Position numbers and translations under genes: made by a program. The notes under the pieces were generated by a model. It saw only the letters and a program-made list of their open reading frames with translations. It had not been told where the DNA came from and made no database searches. A stretch of DNA of 64,000 bases from Aquabacterium sp. OR-4 (lineage in GTDB: Bacteria; Pseudomonadota; Gammaproteobacteria; Burkholderiales; Burkholderiaceae_C): assembly GCF_025290835.2 (NCBI RefSeq), contig NZ_JAOCQD020000002.1:1488001-1552000 (forward strand), in the 5' to 3' direction. Within the stretch, counting starts at the first letter, position 1. Each line of letters starts with the position of its first letter. Positions 36,882 through 45,186 of the stretch are shown one piece after another.

Positions 36882-38450
36882 CTATCGAGGCGCCCAGACG
36901 TTCCGCACGCCATCGTTCGTCACCACACCCCGACGCCCGATGAAGTCCTCCGCCTGCATCGCCTCGAACAAGGATGCGTCAACAGGCGTGTTGGCGATGA
37001 AGCGCGTGCCATCGAGCAGGCGGCCGAACAACACCCCTGCCGACGGCCCCGAGCGCTCATGCATCACGGTATAGGTCTCGACCACCGCCTCACCCGCTGC
37101 CAACGCGGCAAACACGGGTGAAGGAATCGAGGCGTTCAACCGCGATTGCAAGAGAGAAGGCGGCTCCGGTGCAAAGGCACGCGATGGACGCTCGGTGGAA
37201 TAGATGCCCGCCGAATGCTTGGTGAGGTAGTTGCCGTTGGCCGTGACCAGACCATACGACGCACGATCACCGCGCAGCACCTGCATCATCTGCGCGATCG
37301 CGTGCGTCACGTAGTTGTTGCCCGGCCCGCCGAAGTAGGGCAGACCGCCCGTCACGGTGAGGCCGCGCGGGTCATCGGGCTGCAGTCCCAGCGCGCCATA
37401 GGCCACCGCCACCGCCGACGAGAAGCAGCTGTAGATGTCCAGGTGCCGCATGTCGGCCACCTGCTTGCCGGCCATCGCGAACGCCTGCTCGAACACCGCC
37501 GCCATGGCCGGTGCACTGTGAAAGTCGCGCCGCTGGCTCACATGCCAGTGGTCGTGCGCATCGGCGCAGCCGTGCAGGAACACCCAGCGGTCTTCGGGCA
37601 CGCCCAGTGCGCGGGCCAGGGCCACGCTGGTCAGGATGACGGCCGCGCCCTGGTCGATGTAGGCATTGGCACTCATCAGCCGCGTGTAGGGCCAGCCGAT
37701 CCAGGGGTTGTCGGGGCCGGGCGTGGCGATCTGCGCGGCATCAAAGCCTGCGCGCCGGTCGGCCAGCGGGTTGGCGGCGGCCACCTTGGCAAAGGGTTCA
37801 AGCCAGCGGCCCATCGCGGCCTGGTGCGCGCCGATGCTGCGGCCCAGGTGGTGGCGGATCGCGTTCTCGAACATCGGGTACATCACGATGGCCGCGCGGG
37901 CGCCGTGGGCGTTTTCCACATCCGACCAGCCGCGCCGCGCATCGCCCCAGGCCTCGGGTGTGCCGCCGGCATCCTCGTGCCAGCCCAGCGGCACCTGCGC
38001 GCGCTGGCCCATGCGCCAGGTGGCCAGGGCCTCGGCGCCCACCACCAGCGCGGCCTGCAGGCGGCCGGCGGCCACCTGTTCGGCCAGGCGGTTGATGCTC
38101 CACTGCGGCATGTTGCCGCCGGGGTGGGTGTAGACGAGCTGCTGCGCCGCCTCGGCGCCCAGGCGCTGCGCCACGCTGCGCGGCAGGTTGGTGAAGCGGC
38201 CTGCGGGATCGACGAAGCGCGGGCTGGTGTCGGCAAACAGGCGGATCACCACCACGGCCTGCAGCGCGGCCAGCAGGGCCGTCGCCGGGCCGGCATCCGC
38301 GGCCGCGGCGCGCGCCGCATCCACCATCAGCGGCAGCGGGCCGCGTGCGGTGCGCGGATCGCCGCCCCGCTCGGGCCGCTGCGTGATCTGGCCGGCGCCC
38401 ACCAGCACCGGCGTGCGGGCATCCGCATCGCCGGTGTGGACGCTCACCAT
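36882..38450 (-). CDS. Thiolase-like acetyl-CoA acetyltransferase with C-terminal extension
   Basis: 522 residues of the SCP2-thiolase-like family, longer than classical thiolases by an added C-terminal domain of about 80 residues. Visible are TPVLVGAGQITQRPE, ARRLDIYSCFSSAVAVA-type active Cys (LDIYSCFSSA), PYFGGPGNNYVTH and VTANGNYLTKHSAGIYST. The classical GHPxG motif is absent, so it may be a thiolase-like protein working with a partner. Start M18 of the longer frame was chosen because the upstream part is repeat sequence. It follows the 38545 hydratase. Confidence 0.85.
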   Translation of the reverse strand: MVSVHTGDADARTPVLVGAGQITQRPERGGDPRTARGPLPLMVDAARAAAADAGPATALLAALQAVVVIRLFADTSPRFVDPAGRFTNLPRSVAQRLGAEAAQQLVYTHPGGNMPQWSINRLAEQVAAGRLQAALVVGAEALATWRMGQRAQVPLGWHEDAGGTPEAWGDARRGWSDVENAHGARAAIVMYPMFENAIRHHLGRSIGAHQAAMGRWLEPFAKVAAANPLADRRAGFDAAQIATPGPDNPWIGWPYTRLMSANAYIDQGAAVILTSVALARALGVPEDRWVFLHGCADAHDHWHVSQRRDFHSAPAMAAVFEQAFAMAGKQVADMRHLDIYSCFSSAVAVAYGALGLQPDDPRGLTVTGGLPYFGGPGNNYVTHAIAQMMQVLRGDRASYGLVTANGNYLTKHSAGIYSTERPSRAFAPEPPSLLQSRLNASIPSPVFAALAAGEAVVETYTVMHERSGPSAGVLFGRLLDGTRFIANTPVDASLFEAMQAEDFIGRRGVVTNDGVRNVWAPR

Positions 38451-38463
38451 GGCGACAAGCTTG

Positions 38464-38544
38464 GGCGCAGTCCCGCCCGGCCGCCCCAAGGGACTGCGCA
38501 CCCCCTCGGGGGGCAGCGAACGCGGTTCGCGTGGGGGTGGACAG
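38464..38544 (-). repeat. Intergenic palindromic repeat, family C (copy 1)
   Basis: On the minus strand, directly after the hydratase stop: CCCCCACGCGAACCGC, CCCCCCGAGGGGG, then the core hairpin GCGCAGTCCC...GGGACTGCGC around TTGGGGCGGCCGGGC. Related elements are at 51029 and 62762. Confidence 0.75.
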
Positions 38545-39333
38545 TCATCGTCCCACCCAGCGCGGTGCGCGCTTCTCGATGAAGGCCAGCGGGCCTTCCT
38601 TGAAGTCTTCGCTCTGCATGTTGCGCGCCTGGCCTTCTTCGGACATCTGGCGCAGCTCGGCGTCGGTCTTGTCGAAGGCGGCGCGGGCCACGGCCAGGCT
38701 TTCGCGCACGGCCACCGGCGCGTTGACGGTGATGCGCGCGGCCATGGCCTGCGCGGCCTCGATCAGCCGCGCCGGCTCGCACAAGGCGTTGACCATGCCG
38801 AACGCGTGCGCCTGCTCGGCCGTGATCGGCTCACCGGTGAGGATGGCCTCGCGGGCGATGGCCGGCGGCAGGGCGCGCGGCAGCCGGTACAGGCCACCGG
38901 CCGAGGCGATGAGCCCGCGCTTGACCTCGGGCACGCCAAAGCGCGTGCCGGTGGCGGCCACGATCAGGTCGCAGGCCAGCGCGATCTCGCAGCCCCCGGC
39001 CAGCGCCGGGCCGTTGACCGCGGCGATCCAGGGCTTGCGCCTGGGCGCGTGCACAAAGCCGGCGAAGCCGCCGCGGTCGGTGCGCAGCTCGTGGCCGCGG
39101 CCGGCCGAGATGGCCTTCAGGTCGGCGCCGGCGCAAAAGGCCTCGCTGCCCGTGCCGGTGAGGATCACGGCCCAGATGTCGTCGTCGGCCTCGGTGACAT
39201 CGATGGCCGCCTCCAGGCCGCGCGCCACGTCGCCGTTGACGGCATTGCGCGCCTCGGGGCGCACAAGGGTCACCAGCGCCACATGGCCGGGCAGGATGTC
39301 GAGGTGGATGGCGGGGGTCAGTTCACGGGGCAT
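38545..39333 (-). CDS. Enoyl-CoA hydratase (crotonase family)
   Basis: 262 residues with the full hydratase pattern: GHVALVTLVRPEARNAVN, GSEAFCAGADLKAIS, AAVNGPALAGGCEIALACDL, FGVPEVKRGLIASAGGLYRLP with the conserved PE glutamate, and the C-terminal KRAPRWVGR. MPRELTP was taken as start; the frame runs upstream through the GGTT repeat. It is the middle gene of a minus-strand trio with the binding protein and the thiolase-like protein. Confidence 0.92.
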   Translation of the reverse strand: MPRELTPAIHLDILPGHVALVTLVRPEARNAVNGDVARGLEAAIDVTEADDDIWAVILTGTGSEAFCAGADLKAISAGRGHELRTDRGGFAGFVHAPRRKPWIAAVNGPALAGGCEIALACDLIVAATGTRFGVPEVKRGLIASAGGLYRLPRALPPAIAREAILTGEPITAEQAHAFGMVNALCEPARLIEAAQAMAARITVNAPVAVRESLAVARAAFDKTDAELRQMSEEGQARNMQSEDFKEGPLAFIEKRAPRWVGR

Positions 39334-39355
39334 GTGGGTGGTGTTCCGTTGAGAG

Positions 39356-39377
39356 GGTTGGTTGGTTGGTTGGTTGG
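39356..39377 (+). repeat. GGTT tandem repeat, (GGTT)5GG
   Basis: Five GGTT units plus GG, just upstream of the 38545 hydratase start, on the strand opposite to its coding strand. Six GG runs with TT spacers could form a two-tier G-quadruplex. Confidence 0.95.
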
Positions 39378-39380
39378 GTG

Positions 39381-39504
39381 AGGGCTTGAGCGGCTTTCGT
39401 CGCAAGCGGGCTCAGGGTGGTTCGAGCAACGCAGCCGTACACCCGTACGGCGAGTCGCGCGGGGCCGCCATGTGCCCGCGCAGCAGAAAAACGCCAAGCG
39501 CTCA
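39381..39504 (-). repeat. 124-bp palindromic repeat, family B (copy 1)
   Basis: Near-identical to 57643-57766. On the minus strand it begins at the stop codon of the binding-protein gene (TGAGCGCTTG). The ends are inverted repeats (GCTTGGCGTTTTTC / GAAAGCCGCTCAAGC), with an internal GCCGTAC-GGGT-GTACGGC hairpin. Confidence 0.9.
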
Positions 39505-40683
39505 GCGGTACTCGCTGATCACCTTCCAGCGCCCGTCCTTGATCTGCGACAGGCGCGATTGCGTGGAGCCCAGGCGCTGCGTGGCCGTCCAGGTGAGCGG
39601 CGGCGCGCCAAAGATGTCGGGCGCGATGGTGCCCATGGTCTCCATCGCCTTCACGAAGCTCTCGGTGCTGAGGTTGGGGCCGGCCTTCTGCGCCGCGCGG
39701 GCAAAGATGTCCACCGCCTGGTAGGTGCCCACGGCATAGGTCGACGGGTCTTCGTTGAAGCGGGTCTTGTACTTGGTGGCCCAGAAGCGAACCGGTTGCG
39801 GGCTGTCGTCCAGGTAGGGAAACGGGATGGTCATCACCGCGTACAGGCCCTCGGTGGCCTTGCCGCCCAGCTTGTGGATCAGGTCGGTGTAGGCCGCCAC
39901 GCTGGCCAGGAAGCTGGGCTTCCAGCCCACCTTGGCGGCCTCGGCCATGGCGCCCACGGTCTCGCGGATGATGGTGCCCAGCACCACGAAGTCGCAGCCG
40001 GCCGACTTCATCTTGGCCACCTGCGAGCTGAAGTCGGTGGCGCCGCGCTTGTAGCTGGTCTTCTCGGCCAGTTCCAGGCCCAGGCTCTTCATGCCCGATT
40101 CGGCGCCGCGCAACACCTCGAGGCCGTAGTCGTCGTCCTGGTACAGCGCGCAGGGCTTCTTGGCGCCCAGCTGCTTGTACAGCTCGGGCGCGTGCACCTT
40201 CAGCGTGTCGTGGTACGAGGCCACGTTGGCGAACTTGAGCTTGTGCACCGGGTCGAACATCTCGCGCCCGGCCGACAGCGGCATGAAGTTGACGACGTTC
40301 TTCTCGAACTGGATCGGCATGGCCGCGTTGTTCTGCGGCGTGCCGATGTGCGAGGTGATCAGAAACACCTTGTCCTGGTTCACCAGCTTTTGTGCGGCCA
40401 GCACCGCACGCTTGGGGTCGTAGGCCGAGTCCTCCACCACCAGGCGCAGCTTGCGACCGTGGATGCCGCCCTGCTCGTTGATCTCGTCCACCCGCAGCTG
40501 CGCGCCGTTGCGCGCCTGCTTGCCATAGGCCGACACCGGGCCCGACAAGTCCTGGATGGTGCCGATCACGATCTCGGTCTTGCTCACGCCCTGGGTCTGG
40601 GCGTGCGACGGGGCGGTGGCCATCGCCAGCACCAGTGCGGCGAGGGTGCACGCCAGCACGGCGGGCTTGCTGCTCGGGGTCAT
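39502..40683 (-). CDS. Branched-chain-amino-acid-type ABC solute-binding protein (orphan)
   Basis: A 393-residue type I periplasmic binding protein: signal peptide to SHAQ, then EIVIGTIQDLSGPVSAYGKQARNGAQLRVDEIN, GRKLRLVVEDSAYDPKRAV, and two lobes to KDGRWKVISEYR. In catabolic clusters such proteins often bind aromatic or fatty carboxylates rather than Leu/Ile/Val. No permease or ATPase lies nearby. M19 of the longer frame begins the signal, and AGGAG precedes it. The promoter carries the shared palindrome. Confidence 0.92.
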   Translation of the reverse strand: MTPSSKPAVLACTLAALVLAMATAPSHAQTQGVSKTEIVIGTIQDLSGPVSAYGKQARNGAQLRVDEINEQGGIHGRKLRLVVEDSAYDPKRAVLAAQKLVNQDKVFLITSHIGTPQNNAAMPIQFEKNVVNFMPLSAGREMFDPVHKLKFANVASYHDTLKVHAPELYKQLGAKKPCALYQDDDYGLEVLRGAESGMKSLGLELAEKTSYKRGATDFSSQVAKMKSAGCDFVVLGTIIRETVGAMAEAAKVGWKPSFLASVAAYTDLIHKLGGKATEGLYAVMTIPFPYLDDSPQPVRFWATKYKTRFNEDPSTYAVGTYQAVDIFARAAQKAGPNLSTESFVKAMETMGTIAPDIFGAPPLTWTATQRLGSTQSRLSQIKDGRWKVISEYR

Positions 40684-40751
40684 GCCTGTCTCCTGCTCGT
40701 TATGGGGAACTCCGGATGGCACAGCGCGCAAACACACCGCCGCGCCGGCCG

Positions 40752-40757
40752 ATGCTA
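40752..40757 (-). promoter_or_regulatory. -10-like box for the minus-strand binding-protein gene
   Basis: TAGCAT on the minus strand, 23 bases downstream of operator site 2, the same arrangement as TAGACT after site 1. Confidence 0.4.
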
Positions 40758-40780
40758 GGAAACCCGTGACGCCGCCCTCA

Positions 40781-40798
40781 ATCGTCGGAAGCGACGAT
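40781..40798. promoter_or_regulatory. Predicted LuxR operator, site 2 (perfect palindrome)
   Basis: ATCGTCGGAAGCGACGAT, 7-bp arms and a GAAG centre, in the 222-bp region between two divergent binding-protein genes. -10-like boxes lie 21-23 bases away on both sides. Confidence 0.65.
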
Positions 40799-40819
40799 GT
40801 TGCCGCGCCCCCCCCTGCC

Positions 40820-40825
40820 TACCAT
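40820..40825 (+). promoter_or_regulatory. -10-like box for the plus-strand binding-protein operon
   Basis: TACCAT in CCTGCCTACCATCGTGG, close in sequence and spacing to CCTGCCTAGACTGGTGG after site 1. Confidence 0.4.
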
Positions 40826-40905
40826 CGTGGCGCAGGGTGCCCGCACTTCGGCCGGCGCTCTTTCCTCCCCCCGTTGAACCCAACGTCCGCCGTCTGGAGA
40901 ACCGA

Positions 40906-42123
40906 ATGTCTGCCCCCCTGTCGCGCCGCCACCTGATCGCCGCCGTGGCCGCCGCCTCCGCCCTGGCTGCTGCCCTGCCGGCGCAGGCCCAGAAGAAGTA
41001 CTCCACCGGCGCCACCGACACCGAGATCAAGCTCGGTCACATCGTGCCGTACTCGGGCCCCGTGTCGGCCTACGGCACCATCGGCAAGACCATCAGCGCC
41101 TACTTCACCAAGGTCAATGCCGAAGGCGGTGTGAACGGCCGCAAGGTCAAGGTCATCTCGCTGGACGACGCCTACAACCCGGCCAAGACCGTGGAGGTGA
41201 CACGCAAGCTGGTGGAAGAAGAAGAGGTGCTGGCCATGTTCGCGCCGCTGGGCACGGCCCAGAACGCCGCCATCCAGAAGTACATGAACGCCAAGAAGGT
41301 GCCGCACCTGTTTCTGGCCACCGGCGCCTCGCGCTGGGGCAACCCCAAGGAGTTTCCTTGGACCATCGGCTGGCAGCCCACCTACACGGCCGAGGGCCGC
41401 GCCTACGCCCGCCAGATCCTGGAGACCAAGCCCAACGCCAGGATCGCCATCCTGATGCAGAACGACGACTTCGGCAAAGACTACCTGCGCGGCTTCATGG
41501 AGGTGCTGGGCGACAAGGCCAAGACCATGGTGGTGGCCAGCCTCACCTACGAGACCAGCGACCCCACCATTGACAGCCAGCTGCTCAGCCTGAAGGCCAG
41601 CGGCGCCGACGTGTTCTTCGACATCACCACGCCCAAGTTCGCGGCCCAGGCCATCCGCAAGGTGGCCGAGCTGGGCTGGAAGCCCACGCACTACCTGGCC
41701 AGCGTGTCGCAGTCGGCGGCCGCGGTGCTCAAGCCCGCGGGCTTTGACAACGCCACCGGCGTCATCAGCTCGGCCTATCTGCGCGACCCGTCCGACCCGG
41801 CCCACGCCGGCACCAAGGAACTGGCCGACTACCTGGCCTTCATGAAGCAGTACTACCCGGCCGGCGACCCCAACGACACGCTCAACGTCATCGGCTACTC
41901 GCTGTCGCAGACCATGGTGCACACGCTCAGGCAGTGCGGCGACAACCTCACGCACGAGAACCTGATGAAGCAGGCCGCCAACCTGAGCCTGACGCTGCCC
42001 ATGCTCTACCCCGGCATCGAGGTCAAGACCACGCCGGAAGACTTCTACCCGGTCAGCCGCATCCAGCTGATCCGCTTCAACGGCAGCCGCTACGAGCCCA
42101 TCGGCAAGGTGCTGCCGGGCTGA
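40906..42123 (+). CDS. Branched-chain-amino-acid-type ABC solute-binding protein (orphan)
   Basis: A 405-residue type I binding protein with a Tat-like signal (SRRHLIAAVAAASALAAALPAQAQ). The core is EIKLGHIVPYSGPVSAYGTIGKTISAYFTKVNAEGGVNGRKV, ILMQNDDFGKDYLRGF and a C-terminal lobe ending RYEPIGKVLPG. It begins the plus-strand operon to the ligase, two dehydrogenases, thioesterase and hydratase, and probably supplies its substrate. It is divergent from a second binding protein of the same family. Confidence 0.92.
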   Translation: MSAPLSRRHLIAAVAAASALAAALPAQAQKKYSTGATDTEIKLGHIVPYSGPVSAYGTIGKTISAYFTKVNAEGGVNGRKVKVISLDDAYNPAKTVEVTRKLVEEEEVLAMFAPLGTAQNAAIQKYMNAKKVPHLFLATGASRWGNPKEFPWTIGWQPTYTAEGRAYARQILETKPNARIAILMQNDDFGKDYLRGFMEVLGDKAKTMVVASLTYETSDPTIDSQLLSLKASGADVFFDITTPKFAAQAIRKVAELGWKPTHYLASVSQSAAAVLKPAGFDNATGVISSAYLRDPSDPAHAGTKELADYLAFMKQYYPAGDPNDTLNVIGYSLSQTMVHTLRQCGDNLTHENLMKQAANLSLTLPMLYPGIEVKTTPEDFYPVSRIQLIRFNGSRYEPIGKVLPG

Positions 42124-42195
42124 AGCCGGCCCCCGGCGCACCCGCCGCGGCCCGCCCTGCCGGCCTGCACAACACCCCCACCCGGAGACACCCCC

Positions 42196-43833
42196 ATGCT
42201 GGGCCTGATGCAAGACCGTCCGCTGCTGATCTCGTCGCTGATCGAGCACGCGGCCACCTTCCACCCGACAACAGAGATCGTCAGCCGCCTGCCCGAAGGC
42301 CAGGTGCACCGCAGCACCTGGCGCGGCGTGCGCGACACGGCCAAGCAGGTGGCCCATGCGCTGCAGGGCCTGGGCATCCAGAGCGGTGACCGCGTGGGCA
42401 CGCTGGCCTGGAACTCGTACCGCCACCTGGCGCTGTACTTCGGCGTGTCGGGCTCCGGCGCGGTGCTGCACACGGTCAACCCGCGGCTGTTTCCGGAACA
42501 GATCGACTACATCGTCAACCATGCCGAAGACCAGCTGCTGTTCTTCGACATCACGTTTGCGCCACTGGTCGAGAAGATCGCCCCGCTGCTCAAGACGGTG
42601 AAGCACTTCATCGCGATGACCGACCGCGCCCACATGCCGGCCATCGAGGTGCCCAACTTGCTGTGCTGGGACGAGCTGATCGGCGCGCAGAGCACGCACT
42701 ACACCTGGCCCGAATTTGACGAGCGCACGGCCAGCAGCCTTTGCTACACCTCGGGCACCACCGGCAACCCCAAGGGTGTGCTGTACAGCCACCGCTCGAC
42801 GATGCTGCACACGCTGATGGAGCTGGCGCCCGACACCTTTGGCGTCAGCAGCGAAGAGACCATCATGCTGATCGTGCCGATGTTCCATGCCAATGCCTGG
42901 GGCACGCCCTACGCGGCGGCCATGGTGGGCACCAAGCTCGTGCTGCCCGGGCCGCACCTGGATGGCGCCAGCGTGTATGCGCTGATGCGCGACGAGCGCG
43001 TCACCTTCTCGCAGGGCGTGCCCACGGTGTGGATGATGCTGTTTGGCTACGTGGATGCGAACCCCGGCCTCGACCCGCGCGAGCTGGGCCTCAAGCGCGT
43101 GGGCATCGGCGGCGCCGCCGTGTCGCGCGCCATGCTCGAGCGCTTTGAAACCCAGTTCGGCGCCGAGGTGGTGCAGGGCTGGGGCATGACCGAAACCAGC
43201 CCCATCGGCGTGATCAGCAAGCTGCTCAAGAAGCATGCCGCGCTGCCCGAAGAAGAGCTGGTGAAGATCAAGCTCAAGCAGGGCCGCGGCGTGTGGGGGG
43301 TCGATCTGAAGATCGTCGACGAAGCCGGCCAGGCCCTGCCCTGGGACGGCGTGGCCTATGGCCACCTGCATGTGCGCGGCCCCTGGATCACCAGCGGCTA
43401 CTTCAAGAGCGAGGGCGGCCCGGTGCTCGATGCCGAGGGCTACTTTCCCACCGGCGATGTGGCCACCATCGACCCCGACGGCTTTCTGCAGCTGGTGGAC
43501 CGTGCCAAGGACGTGATCAAGAGCGGCGGCGAGTGGATCAGCTCGATCGACCTCGAGAACGCCGCGATGAGCCACCCCGCCGTGGCCGAGGCCGCGGTGA
43601 TCGGCATTGCCCACCCCAAGTGGCAGGAGCGGCCGCTGCTGGTGGTGGTGAAGCGCGCAGGGCAGGACGTGACGCGCGAGCAGATGCTGGAGCACCTGGG
43701 CGCGCGCGTGGCCAAGTGGTGGCTGCCCGACGACGTGGCCTTCGTGGCCGAGCTGCCGCACACCGCCACCGGCAAGATCCTCAAGACCCGGCTGCGCGAG
43801 CAGTTCAAGCAGCACGTGCTGCCGACGATCTGA
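42196..43833 (+). CDS. Acyl-CoA synthetase (AMP-forming), long-chain type
   Basis: A 545-residue ligase that activates a carboxylic acid with ATP and CoA. The AMP-binding motif is LCYTSGTTGNPKGVLYSHRS. Others are VPMFHANAWGTPYAAAM, GWGMTETSPIG, the YFPTGDVATIDPDGFLQLVDRAKDVIKSGGEWIS hinge, and the catalytic Lys in HTATGKILKTRLRE. Length and motifs fit the medium/long-chain FadD-like group; the substrate is unknown. CGGAG precedes the ATG. Confidence 0.94.
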   Translation: MLGLMQDRPLLISSLIEHAATFHPTTEIVSRLPEGQVHRSTWRGVRDTAKQVAHALQGLGIQSGDRVGTLAWNSYRHLALYFGVSGSGAVLHTVNPRLFPEQIDYIVNHAEDQLLFFDITFAPLVEKIAPLLKTVKHFIAMTDRAHMPAIEVPNLLCWDELIGAQSTHYTWPEFDERTASSLCYTSGTTGNPKGVLYSHRSTMLHTLMELAPDTFGVSSEETIMLIVPMFHANAWGTPYAAAMVGTKLVLPGPHLDGASVYALMRDERVTFSQGVPTVWMMLFGYVDANPGLDPRELGLKRVGIGGAAVSRAMLERFETQFGAEVVQGWGMTETSPIGVISKLLKKHAALPEEELVKIKLKQGRGVWGVDLKIVDEAGQALPWDGVAYGHLHVRGPWITSGYFKSEGGPVLDAEGYFPTGDVATIDPDGFLQLVDRAKDVIKSGGEWISSIDLENAAMSHPAVAEAAVIGIAHPKWQERPLLVVVKRAGQDVTREQMLEHLGARVAKWWLPDDVAFVAELPHTATGKILKTRLREQFKQHVLPTI

Positions 43834-43853
43834 CTCACAGGAGCATCCAGCCC

Positions 43854-45050
43854 ATGCAGGATCTGCTGACGCCCGAAGAACAGGCCTTCCGCGACGAGGT
43901 GCGCGCCTTTCTGGCCGAGCACCTCACGCCCGCACTGCGCGAGGCCGGCCGGCGCTGCTCGGGCATCTTTGCCGAGTACCCGCAGGGCAATGACTGGCAC
44001 CGCGTGCTGGCCGGCCGGGGCTGGAGCGTGCCGCAGTGGCCGGTGGCCTTTGGCGGCTGCGACTGGACACCGATGCAGCACTACCTGTTTGCCGCCGAGC
44101 TGGCCGCCGCCGACGCACCGCCGCGCGCGCCCATGGGCCCCGGCATGGTGGCGCCGGTGCTCATCGCCTTCGGCACACCCGCGCAGCAGCAGCGCTGGCT
44201 GCCGGGCATCCGCGATGGCAGCGACTACTGGTGCCAGGGCTACAGCGAGCCGGGCTCGGGCTCCGATCTGGCCAGCCTGCAGTGCAAGGCCCGGCGCGAT
44301 GGCGACCACTGGGTGATCGACGGCACCAAGATCTGGACCACGCATGCGCAGTTTGCCAACCGCATGTTCTGCCTGGTGCGCACTTCCAGCGCCGGAAAGC
44401 CGCAGACCGGCATCAGCTTTCTGTGCTTTGACATCGCCACGCCGGGCATCACCATCCGGCCGATCCACAGCCTGTCGGGTGACCACGAGCTGAACCAGGT
44501 GTTCTTCGACAACGTGCGCGTGCCGCTGGACAGCCTGATCGGCCAGGAGAACCAGGGCTGGACCATCGCCAAGTATCTGCTGCAGCACGAGCGTGGCGGC
44601 GCCTACTCGCCCAGCCTGCGCGGCCGCTGGCGCCGCGTGGCGCAGGCCCTGGATGCCGCCTTCAGCGGCCACCGGGCGGCCGCGCCTGAAGCGCAGCAGC
44701 TGCGGCTCGAACTGGCCGATCTGCACTGCCAGCTCGATGCGCTGCAGGCGCTCGAGCTGCGCACGCTGCGCGCCCAGGCCGCGGGGGCCGAGCGCGGCAT
44801 CTCGCCCTCGATGGGCAAGCTGCTGGGCACCGAACTGAAGCAGGCCCTCACCGCCCTGCATGTGCGCATTGCCGGCAACGCTGCCGTGCCGCACGCCCCG
44901 CTGCACCAGGCCGGCGCACATGCGCTGGCGCTCAGCGAAGACGGCCTGTTCGCCATCTCGTCCTACCTCAACGACCGCGCGGCCTCGATCTACGCCGGCA
45001 CCAACGAAGTGCAGCGCAACATCATCGCCGCTCACCTGCTGGCGGGATGA
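43854..45050 (+). CDS. Acyl-CoA dehydrogenase, large subunit-like
   Basis: 398 residues: N-terminal helices (LTPEEQAFRDEVRAFLAEHL), FAD segment YSEPGSGSDLASLQ, VIDGTKIWTTHAQFANRMFCLVRT, and C-terminus AASIYAGTNEVQRNIIAAHLL. The usual Glu of YEGTxE is Ala (YAGT), as in one subunit of the alpha2beta2 dehydrogenases of actinobacterial steroid catabolism. The next gene is a second dehydrogenase, so a heterotetramer is plausible. It follows the ligase by 20 bp with a CAGGAG site. Confidence 0.9.
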   Translation: MQDLLTPEEQAFRDEVRAFLAEHLTPALREAGRRCSGIFAEYPQGNDWHRVLAGRGWSVPQWPVAFGGCDWTPMQHYLFAAELAAADAPPRAPMGPGMVAPVLIAFGTPAQQQRWLPGIRDGSDYWCQGYSEPGSGSDLASLQCKARRDGDHWVIDGTKIWTTHAQFANRMFCLVRTSSAGKPQTGISFLCFDIATPGITIRPIHSLSGDHELNQVFFDNVRVPLDSLIGQENQGWTIAKYLLQHERGGAYSPSLRGRWRRVAQALDAAFSGHRAAAPEAQQLRLELADLHCQLDALQALELRTLRAQAAGAERGISPSMGKLLGTELKQALTALHVRIAGNAAVPHAPLHQAGAHALALSEDGLFAISSYLNDRAASIYAGTNEVQRNIIAAHLLAG

Positions 45051-45052
45051 GC

Positions 45053-45134
45053 GCCCCCCGAAGCGCCTTCGGCGCCTCACCCCAGGGGGCACCGCCAGCG
45101 GCCCGTCCAAGCCGGTTCCGCGGCGGTCGCTGGC
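45053..45134 (+). repeat. Intergenic palindromic repeat, family A (copy 3)
   Basis: It begins two bases after the dehydrogenase stop: CCCCCCGAAGCGCCTTCGGC with CCAGCGG and CGCTGG arms. It lies between the two paired dehydrogenase genes. Confidence 0.85.
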
Positions 45135-45186
45135 TTGCCGCCCTGCCCTGCCGCCCCTGTGCTGCTTTGCCAACCGGACGACCCAC

